A program made the position numbers and the translations under genes. Source: Oscillospiraceae bacterium (GTDB taxonomy: Bacteria; Bacillota; Clostridia; Oscillospirales; Ruminococcaceae). Taken from it: a DNA stretch of 12,912 nt. Below are positions 7,374 to 12,912 of this stretch, one piece after another. The first letter of the stretch is position 1; every line of letters starts with the position of its first letter. The notes beneath the pieces are model-generated. The model was not told where the DNA came from. It did no database searches and saw only the letters and a program-made list of their open reading frames with translations. The stretch covers positions 1 through 12,912 of the forward strand of contig JAEDMB010000048.1 of assembly GCA_016303235.1 (NCBI GenBank). The letters run 5' to 3'.

Positions 7374-8111
7374 TTACTTGTCGAACTTTCTTTCATGCTT
7401 TCTGTAAACAGAAGAATCGATGCTTTCAAGATATTTTACAACTTCGTCAACAGGAACAACATCGCAGAACTTAGCTTCCATATCGAAAAGGTTCCATTCA
7501 ACAACACCCGGAACACGGTCGCCTACTGTACCCTCCGGAACGATAGTTTTAAAGCCGTATCCTGTTGAATCCATAACAGTATGTCTTACGCAGGCACAAG
7601 CTGTTGCACCCATAACAATAAGCGTATCTACACCGAGATAATTAAGAGTCTGTGCAAGATGTGTGCCGAAAAAGTTGGAAGCAAATTTTTTGTGAATAAC
7701 AGGTTCTTCGGGAAGTGGTTTAATCTTGGGGTCAATTTCCATCCAGTCACTGTTTATATCAAGTGTGGATACAGGAATTTTTTCGTCCCATCTCGGAAGG
7801 TCCATCTGTTTCTCGCCGAGGAATCCTGTTGTTGTATGGAAAATCGGAACGCCTGCTTTTCTTCCTGCTTCAAGAACCTTAAGAGCTTCAGCACATACTT
7901 CTTCGGAGTGGTCGCAGGTAAAGGGGTGACCTTCGCTCATCCAAGCCTTAGCCATATCAACTGTTGTGATTGCCGGAGCTTTGCCGAATCCCATTTTACG
8001 CATAAATCCACGTTCCTTATAGACTGCTCTTGCCTCAGCGAAAGCCTTCTTTAAAAGTTCCTCGTCAAATTCATAGTGGTCTACAAATTTGAATTCTTTG
8101 TTTTCAGCCAT
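7374..8111 (-). CDS. N-carbamoylsarcosine amidase-like isochorismatase-fold hydrolase
   Basis: Cysteine hydrolase of the isochorismatase fold, 245 residues, cytoplasmic. It would hydrolyse N-carbamoylsarcosine to sarcosine, CO2 and ammonia. The expected catalytic triad is visible: D52 in TTVDMAKAW, K141 in VIHKKFASNFFGT, and C174 in MGATACACVRHTV. The stretch after the cysteine, especially TVGDRVPGVVEWNLFD (195-210), closely resembles what I remember of the Arthrobacter N-carbamoylsarcosine amidohydrolase and is more specific than the general fold. It has a longer N-terminus than many isochorismatase-like proteins, as that enzyme does. The ATG at 8111 has AGAAGGA upstream. It is the first gene after the operon promoter, directly upstream of hyuAB, which supports the assignment. 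Other ureido-acid amidases of this fold are the main alternative. Confidence 0.85.
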   Translation of the reverse strand: MAENKEFKFVDHYEFDEELLKKAFAEARAVYKERGFMRKMGFGKAPAITTVDMAKAWMSEGHPFTCDHSEEVCAEALKVLEAGRKAGVPIFHTTTGFLGEKQMDLPRWDEKIPVSTLDINSDWMEIDPKIKPLPEEPVIHKKFASNFFGTHLAQTLNYLGVDTLIVMGATACACVRHTVMDSTGYGFKTIVPEGTVGDRVPGVVEWNLFDMEAKFCDVVPVDEVVKYLESIDSSVYRKHERKFDK

Positions 8112-8181
8112 GATAAATCCTTCTTTCCTAATAAAACATACAAGTTTGTTTATAAGCCTTAAAAGTTACTTAATGAATTAT

Positions 8182-8193
8182 TTATCCGGATAA
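8182..8193. promoter_or_regulatory. Perfect 12-bp palindrome in the operon leader (candidate operator)
   Basis: TTATCCGGATAA is its own reverse complement. It lies about 14-25 bases downstream of the predicted operon transcription start (near 8207), where a bound repressor would block elongation or promoter clearance. The binding protein is unknown; the divergent regulator is the natural candidate. Confidence 0.4.
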
Positions 8194-8213
8194 CGTCTTC
8201 TGTAACTGTCTAT

Positions 8214-8242
8214 ATCTTAACAGATTAAGCTCACAAAGTCAA
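8214..8242 (-). promoter_or_regulatory. Promoter of the hydantoin operon
   Basis: On the minus strand TTGACT (8242 to 8237), a 17-base spacer and TAAGAT (8219 to 8214) form a good sigma-A-type promoter. Transcription from near 8207 gives a leader of about 95 bases before the amidase ATG. No known riboswitch fold is recognisable in that leader. Confidence 0.7.
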
Positions 8243-8305
8243 TAAAATAAAGCCTTTTGTCAAATCCGCTTCATTGACATAAAACTGACACGCATTATAT
8301 TGACA
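8237..8305. repeat. Cluster of five TTGACA-like hexamers between divergent promoters
   Basis: AGTCAA (8237-8242) and TGTCAA (8258-8263) point to the minus strand; TTGACA (8274-8279), CTGACA (8285-8290) and TTGACA (8300-8305) point to the plus strand. Their starts are 21, 16, 11 and 15 bases apart. The outer two are the -35 boxes of the main divergent promoters. TGTCAA and TTGACA at 8258-8279 form an inverted repeat with a 10-base spacer. The inner copies may be extra promoter elements or half-sites for a regulator. Confidence 0.5.
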
Positions 8306-8328
8306 CGAAAAACAATATATAGTATAAT
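8274..8328 (+). promoter_or_regulatory. Tandem promoters of the helix-turn-helix regulator gene
   Basis: The nearer promoter is perfect consensus: TTGACA (8300-8305), 17 bases, TATAAT (8323-8328), starting near 8335 and giving a leader of about 30 bases. A second possible promoter overlaps it upstream: TTGACA (8274-8279), 16 bases, TATATT (8296-8301). The outer -35 box is 57 bases from the -35 box of the divergent operon promoter, so a protein bound here could control both directions. Confidence 0.75.
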
Positions 8329-8365
8329 TTGAATATATTTTTCAGGGGAAAGGAGTCAGGGAAAT

Positions 8366-9865
8366 ATGAAAGGAAAAGGAATATCCACACTCGGATATAT
8401 AATGAATTTTCTTAAAATTTCAACTGCTGATACTGCACATATTCTTCACGTTGACGCAAGCCTTGTAAGCAAATGGAGAACAGGTTCACGAGCCATTACA
8501 GAAAAATCCGTATACTTTGAAGATATAATACAATATATTCTTAATAACCACAGCGATGAGGAACTTGGCAGAGCTTTGGGAAGTATCTTTCCGCATGAGA
8601 ATTTGTCAGGTCATGATGAAATTGAACATCATCTCCGCTATGCTCTTTCGGGGAAAAACAACAGCAGAAACAAATTTAAAACACAGCTCCTTTTCGGAAA
8701 TGCAAAGGAAAAAACTGCAACAGCTGTATGCTATGAGGGCAATGAGGGTCGCAGACGTGCAACACAGGAAATGCTCGATTATGCCGAATCCCTTTCCAAA
8801 CCGGCAAATTTATTATTTGTTGATACAGAGGGCTTCCGCTGGCTATGGGAGGACAGAAATTATTCGGAAAACTTTACGGAACGACTTAAAAAACTGCTTA
8901 AAAGAAATTTCCGTGCAGTATTTACGATTCAGTATTCGGGGTCAAGCAACGATTTCCGCAACTTTTTTAATATATTCAGTTCCGTTCTTTTTCATCAGAA
9001 TGCAAGCTGGAATTACTTTCAGTATTATGATGAATTAATAATAGGCTGTTCATTCTTTTTAATTAATAATGCCGTGTCAATGTTCGGTTCATCAGCCGGC
9101 AGAGAAATATCTCAGACTATGATATTTACTGACAGCGATATTGTCATACGTCAGGAGGAAATGGCAAGGCATATTACATCAAGATGTCAGCCACTTTTTA
9201 CTGATTTCAGATTTGCCGAAATGCCTGAGATACTTGCAGACACTCCCGACTTCAGTCAGAGAGGTACTTTTTACGCATTTTTACCTGTTCCGGCATTTTT
9301 TGCAGTAAGTCCGGAGCTTGTCAGTGAAATTCTTTCCGATAACGGCATTGATTCAGATTCAGATATTTTCAGAAATATTATGGAAATAAACAGCATTGCC
9401 CGTCAGCGTTCATTGATACATTCGGAAAATAATATTCAGAAAAAAAATTCGTTTCTTATTTTTCAGCTTGAAAAACTTGTTGAAAGCTCAAAGCTTAAAA
9501 ATATTGTAAGCGGAAGCCTTTCACTCGCATGTGAAAGAAAAATATTAATTTCCTCTGAACAGTATTCAAAGGAACTACGCATGCTGTCTGAAATTATTGT
9601 TAAAAATCAGAATATACATATAATTCTTGCATCAGAAAAGGACGGAATTTTTCTTCCGTCCATAAATTGCTGGTGTCAGGAAAACAGCTATATTATGCAG
9701 ATGCTTAGTGACAGAATGCGTATATGCACTGAAACGATTGCCGTAACTTCGGCAACTAATGCCCTTAACCAGATTATACATATGATTCCGCCCGAAAGAC
9801 GGGATAATATTTCCGTTGCAAAATTTCTTTCGGAACTTGCTGATGAAACACTTATTCAAACCTGA
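8366..9865 (+). CDS. Helix-turn-helix protein of unrecognised family, likely regulator of the divergent operon
   Basis: A 499-residue soluble protein, divergent from the hydantoin operon. Residues about 7-45 look like a Cro/XRE-type helix-turn-helix: TLGYIMNFLKIS, then a turn at DTAHILHVDASLVSKWRTGS, with SLVSKWRTG as the probable recognition helix. The remaining 450 residues match no ligand-binding family that I recognise. A distinctive segment, YEGNEGRRRATQEMLDYAE, lies at 123-141 and could open a second domain. No signal peptide or membrane segment is seen. The start has AAAGGAG ten bases upstream and a perfect consensus promoter. It has no partner gene on its own strand before the alkaline phosphatase 133 bases later. 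Control of the hydantoin operon is inferred only from the divergent layout. The family itself may be widespread in Clostridia, but I cannot verify that here. Confidence 0.8.
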   Translation: MKGKGISTLGYIMNFLKISTADTAHILHVDASLVSKWRTGSRAITEKSVYFEDIIQYILNNHSDEELGRALGSIFPHENLSGHDEIEHHLRYALSGKNNSRNKFKTQLLFGNAKEKTATAVCYEGNEGRRRATQEMLDYAESLSKPANLLFVDTEGFRWLWEDRNYSENFTERLKKLLKRNFRAVFTIQYSGSSNDFRNFFNIFSSVLFHQNASWNYFQYYDELIIGCSFFLINNAVSMFGSSAGREISQTMIFTDSDIVIRQEEMARHITSRCQPLFTDFRFAEMPEILADTPDFSQRGTFYAFLPVPAFFAVSPELVSEILSDNGIDSDSDIFRNIMEINSIARQRSLIHSENNIQKKNSFLIFQLEKLVESSKLKNIVSGSLSLACERKILISSEQYSKELRMLSEIIVKNQNIHIILASEKDGIFLPSINCWCQENSYIMQMLSDRMRICTETIAVTSATNALNQIIHMIPPERRDNISVAKFLSELADETLIQT

Positions 9866-9939
9866 TAATCTGCTTTTATTTTACCAGAATTTAAAATGAA
9901 TTTATCAATATTATGATAGAATAATTTTCTCTTGTATTT

Positions 9940-9945
9940 TATAAT
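9940..9945 (+). promoter_or_regulatory. Possible -10 box of the alkaline phosphatase gene
   Basis: TATAAT lies 53 bases before the phosphatase ATG in an AT-rich gap of 133 bases. No good -35 hexamer stands at the right distance (TAGAAT at 9917-9922 is a poor match), so the promoter may need an activator. I see no clear Pho-box repeat and no intrinsic terminator for the regulator gene in this gap. Confidence 0.3.
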
Positions 9946-9998
9946 AAAAGCGTACAAAGACAAACTTCATAATTATTAAAAAAGAGAGGAAAAAGGAT

Positions 9999-11627
9999 AT
10001 GAATAAGAGAATTATTTCAGCTTTGATATTCTGCGGTATGATTACTGCAATGACCGGCTGTACTGAGGCAAACGGTGCAAGCAGTAGCAGTAAAGAAGAA
10101 AACTCCGCAAGCAGTTCAGTTTCTGAAAGCAAACAGGACAGTTCATCTGAAATACAGGAATCAAGTGAATCCCAGATTGAAAATATTGTTTCAACAGACG
10201 AAAAAGTTCCGAAGTATGTGTTCCTTTTCATTGGTGACGGTATGAGTTATCCGCAATATCAGGCAGCTTCTGATTATCTCGGAGCAATGTCCGATTCAGA
10301 TTATCAGCAGGCTGAACCAAGTATAGGCTATGAAGACAGAGGCGGTGCGGTTCTCAATGGTCCGGTAGCGTTGAATTTTATGAATTTTGAAACTGTCGGA
10401 ACTGCTGTAACATTTGATTCATGCAGTTTTGCACCGGATTCGGCTTCAACTGCCACTTCAATCGCTACCGGTCATAAAACATACTCCGGAATGATTAATG
10501 TTGATGAGACAGGAACAGAAAAGTTTGAAACAATTGCCGAAAAGCTTCATAAGCAAAAGAATATGAAAGTCGGAATTATTTCTTCTGTAAATCTCAATCA
10601 CGCTACTCCCGCAGCTTTTTATGCTCATCAGGCAAGCAGAAATGATTACTATGAAATCGGTCAGGAGCTTGTGGATTCAGGATTTGAATATTTTGCAGGC
10701 GGTGGTCTGAAAAAAATAACAGGTTCAGATAAAGACAAAACAAGCCTTTATGAACTTGCTGAAACAGCAGGCTATAAAGTTACATATACTCAGGCTGATG
10801 CGGAAAAAGTTACAGCCGATGACGAAAAGGTTATTCTTATTGATGAGCATCTTGCGGATTCCGATGCAATGGACTATGAACTTGACCGTGCTGACAGTGA
10901 ATGGGCTCTTGCGAATTATGTTTCAAAGGGAATCGAGGTTCTTGACAACGAAAATGGTTTCTTTATGATGTGTGAGGGCGGAAAAATTGACTGGGCGTGT
11001 CACGCAAATGATGCAGGTTCTACGGTAAATGATACTCTTGCATTTTCCGATGCAGTTCAGGTTGCAATTGATTTCGCAGACGAACACCCTGACGAAACAC
11101 TTATACTTGTCACCGGTGACCACGAAACAGGCGGTCTTACAATCGGATTTGCCGGAACTGATTACGACACCTATCTCACTAATCTCAGCAATCAGAAAAT
11201 TTCTTATTCTCAGTTTGATGAGCAGTATATTGCAAAGTATAAGGAAGAAAATACATCATTTGAGGACGCAATGAAAGATGTTGAGGCATTATTCGGACTC
11301 AAAATGTCAGGCGATGAGGGAGATAAGCTTGTTCTTACAGAATATGAAACACAGAGACTCAAATCTGCATATGAGCTTGCTATGAGTGAATACAGTTCTG
11401 AAGAATATTCTCAGGAACAGTATGTTCTTTACGGTTCTTATAATCCTTTCAGTGTTACAATTACACATATTCTCAATAACAAATCCGGAATTGATTTCAG
11501 TAGCTACTCACATACCGGACTTCCCGTAGGAGTTTTTGCAGACGGAACAGGAGCTTCAGACTTTGGTGGCTATTATGACAATACAGAAATCTACAATAAG
11601 ATGGCTTCTCTTCTTGATGTAGAATAA
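9999..11627 (+). CDS. Lipoprotein alkaline phosphatase (PhoA superfamily)
   Basis: Secreted, lipid-anchored phosphomonoesterase that would release phosphate from external organic phosphates, 542 residues. The N-terminus is a lipoprotein signal peptide (MNKRIISALIFCGMITAMTG) with the anchoring cysteine at 21, followed by a serine- and glutamate-rich tether (about 22-60). The catalytic domain has the full metal and active-site set: IGDGMS with D80, the DSA motif with nucleophile S148 (147-149) and ATGHKTYSG after it, NHATPAAFYAH (200-210), CEGGKIDWACH with E326, D331 and H335, VTGDHETGG with D374 and H375, and SHTGLPV with H505. An insertion between about 385 and 475 is acidic and probably forms a surface crown. 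The ATG is preceded by AGAGAGG and AAAGGA. It may be co-transcribed with the YibE/F gene 76 bases downstream. Dependence on phosphate limitation is likely for the family but not shown by a recognisable site here. Confidence 0.95.
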   Translation: MNKRIISALIFCGMITAMTGCTEANGASSSSKEENSASSSVSESKQDSSSEIQESSESQIENIVSTDEKVPKYVFLFIGDGMSYPQYQAASDYLGAMSDSDYQQAEPSIGYEDRGGAVLNGPVALNFMNFETVGTAVTFDSCSFAPDSASTATSIATGHKTYSGMINVDETGTEKFETIAEKLHKQKNMKVGIISSVNLNHATPAAFYAHQASRNDYYEIGQELVDSGFEYFAGGGLKKITGSDKDKTSLYELAETAGYKVTYTQADAEKVTADDEKVILIDEHLADSDAMDYELDRADSEWALANYVSKGIEVLDNENGFFMMCEGGKIDWACHANDAGSTVNDTLAFSDAVQVAIDFADEHPDETLILVTGDHETGGLTIGFAGTDYDTYLTNLSNQKISYSQFDEQYIAKYKEENTSFEDAMKDVEALFGLKMSGDEGDKLVLTEYETQRLKSAYELAMSEYSSEEYSQEQYVLYGSYNPFSVTITHILNNKSGIDFSSYSHTGLPVGVFADGTGASDFGGYYDNTEIYNKMASLLDVE

Positions 11628-11658
11628 AAAAATACATAAAAGAATAAATTAAATTACG

Positions 11659-11678
11659 GGGAGCAGGACAATGCTCCC
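11659..11678 (+). terminator. Short hairpin between phosphatase and YibE/F genes
   Basis: A 7-bp perfect stem (11659-11665 with 11672-11678) and a 6-base loop, followed by TGTTACTGTTATTT, which is T-rich but interrupted. It may terminate part of the phosphatase transcript. An upstream in-frame ATG at 11671 lies within it, which argues against that start for the next gene. Confidence 0.4.
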
Positions 11679-11703
11679 TGTTACTGTTATTTATGGAGGA
11701 AAT

Positions 11704-12840
11704 ATGCAAATAAGAAATTTAAAGCTCTTAATAAAAAAACATGGTTCAATAATATTTGCAACAGCTTTGTTAATTTTGCTGATTTTTATTCCGACAGGAT
11801 ATGAAGGTGCATTAGTATATCAGAATGCTGACAGAGTAAAAGCGGAAGTCATTTCCACTGATGAAAGTGATATTGTAGACACAGGATTAATCCGTACAGG
11901 AGAACAACGATGTGAAGTTAAGATTCTTGGAGGACAGTTTAAAGGTGAAATTGTCACTGCCGTAAACCGTCTTAACGGTTCTCTTGCTCAGGATAAGATT
12001 TTCACTGCCGGAGATATTGCTTTTGTCGTTGTAAGTCACAGTGAAAGTGAAATCACAACTGTTATGATGACAGACCACTTCCGACTTGATAAAGAGGCAC
12101 TTCTTGCAGGTATTTTTCTGTTGTTTTTAGTGATTTTTGCCGGCAGAACAGGAATCAGGGCGATACTGTCATTTGCAGATACAATTCTTATTATGTGGAA
12201 AATTCTTGTACCGTGTCTGCTGAAAGGCTGGAATCCGGTTTTGCTGTCTCTGGGGCTTGTACTTCTCATAACAGTAGTAATTCTAAGTCTGATTTACGGC
12301 TTTGACAGAAGATGTCTTGCATCAGTTTCGGGTGCTGTTCTGGGCATTGCAGTTACGGCTGTTCTGGGAATTATTTTTACGGATATGTTTAAAATTCACG
12401 GAGCAGTTATGGAATCCAGTGAAAGCCTGCTTTATGCGGGATATCAGAATCTTGACCTTACAAGTATATTTATGGCATCGATTTTTCTTGGTTCTTCAGG
12501 AGCAGTTATGGATTTATCAGTGGATATCTGTTCATCAGTTTATGAAGTTGTGCAGAAAAAGCCTGAAATCAGTGCTAAGGAAGCTATCCTCTCCGGATTT
12601 GCTGTCGGACGTTCAGCATGTGGTTCGACTACAACAACACTTCTTCTTGCCTATTCGGGAAGCTATATTGCACTTCTTATGGTGTTTATGGCACAAGGAA
12701 CTCCCATTGAATTTATTCTGAATTATAAATACGTTTCCGCAGAAATTGTACACACGATTGTCGGTTCTTTCGGACTTGTTACAGTTGCACCACTGACAGC
12801 GATTACAAGCGGAATCCTGCTGACATCAAAACACAGATAA
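11704..12840 (+). CDS. YibE/F-family polytopic membrane protein
   Basis: Membrane protein of the YibE/F family (function unknown; seen mainly in Gram-positive bacteria), 378 residues from the ATG chosen. That ATG has GGAGGA at 11695-11700; an in-frame ATG at 11671 lies in a hairpin and has no good site. One membrane helix (about 14-32) precedes an external domain (about 33-125) with the family pattern GGQFKGEIV (76-84) and, near 100-110, FTAGDIAFVVV. About six to seven further helices follow. The conserved C-terminal features are FLGSSGAVMDLSVDICSSVYE (261-281), with D270, and VGRSACGSTTTTLLLAYSGS (301-320), matching the family's GR-x-n-TLLLAY signature. Conserved polar residues inside helices suggest a transport role, but no substrate is known. 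It lies 76 bases behind the alkaline phosphatase on the same strand. Confidence 0.85.
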   Translation: MQIRNLKLLIKKHGSIIFATALLILLIFIPTGYEGALVYQNADRVKAEVISTDESDIVDTGLIRTGEQRCEVKILGGQFKGEIVTAVNRLNGSLAQDKIFTAGDIAFVVVSHSESEITTVMMTDHFRLDKEALLAGIFLLFLVIFAGRTGIRAILSFADTILIMWKILVPCLLKGWNPVLLSLGLVLLITVVILSLIYGFDRRCLASVSGAVLGIAVTAVLGIIFTDMFKIHGAVMESSESLLYAGYQNLDLTSIFMASIFLGSSGAVMDLSVDICSSVYEVVQKKPEISAKEAILSGFAVGRSACGSTTTTLLLAYSGSYIALLMVFMAQGTPIEFILNYKYVSAEIVHTIVGSFGLVTVAPLTAITSGILLTSKHR

Positions 12841-12860
12841 TAAAAAATAAATTTCAAAGC

Positions 12861-12890
12861 AATCGGGCGACCATTATAGGTCGCCCGATT
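12861..12890 (+). terminator. Perfect 12-bp hairpin after the YibE/F gene
   Basis: AATCGGGCGACC (12861-12872) pairs fully with GGTCGCCCGATT (12879-12890) around the loop ATTATA. It starts 20 bases after the stop codon. A U-run is missing on the plus strand (CAGACTGTAT follows), while the minus strand continues into T-rich sequence, so it may also serve a convergent gene beyond the right edge. Confidence 0.7.
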
Positions 12891-12912
12891 CAGACTGTAT
12901 AAAAATCATATA

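Noticed and set aside
7581..8054. 157-codon plus-strand frame opposite the amidase gene
   Set aside because: Its cysteine- and serine-rich translation is typical of an antisense shadow, and the opposite strand carries an intact catalytic triad.
8112..8207. Riboswitch in the operon leader
   Set aside because: The roughly 95-base leader is AT-rich with only weak pairing and no motif of a known riboswitch class.
9911..10231. 106-codon minus-strand frame overlapping the phosphatase start
   Set aside because: It has leucine-rich signal-peptide-like stretches, but these arise from the reverse of the serine-rich tether; it has no good ribosome binding site.

Overview
The window is low-GC DNA with strong AGGAG-type ribosome binding sites, consensus sigma-A-like promoters and an AT-rich codon choice. 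The protein style (a serine-rich lipoprotein alkaline phosphatase, a YibE/F membrane protein, an NCS1 permease fused to a cytidylate-kinase-like domain) fits a Gram-positive anaerobe of the Clostridia, perhaps a Ruminococcus-like gut bacterium. That assignment is inference; no rRNA or other marker gene is present.

Left edge (1-168): no gene. It holds a consensus promoter pointing out of the window to the left, a 45-base T homopolymer just upstream of it, and the intrinsic terminator of the main operon.

Main operon (8242 down to 169, minus strand): one promoter at 8214-8242 precedes five genes in this order: an N-carbamoylsarcosine amidase-like isochorismatase-fold hydrolase, HyuA, HyuB, a 708-residue NCS1 permease fused to a cytidylate-kinase-like domain, and an EamA-family transporter. 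Read together these look like an import and ATP-dependent degradation route for N-methylhydantoin or a related hydantoin: uptake by the permease, ATP-driven ring opening by HyuAB to N-carbamoylsarcosine, hydrolysis by the amidase to sarcosine, CO2 and ammonia, and possible product export by the EamA protein. No creatinine deaminase is encoded here, so creatinine would need a deaminase from elsewhere. Strong hairpins sit in three of the four intergenic gaps, two of them followed by T-runs like intrinsic terminators, which suggests graded or attenuated expression along the transcript.

Divergent control region (8112-8365): back-to-back consensus promoters separate the operon from a divergently transcribed 499-residue helix-turn-helix protein, the likely local regulator. 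The region holds five TTGACA-like hexamers in both orientations and a perfect 12-bp palindrome just downstream of the operon's predicted start of transcription.

Right part (9866-12912, plus strand): a lipoprotein alkaline phosphatase of the PhoA superfamily and a YibE/F-family polytopic membrane protein, ended by a perfect 12-bp hairpin. These two genes have no evident link to the hydantoin operon.
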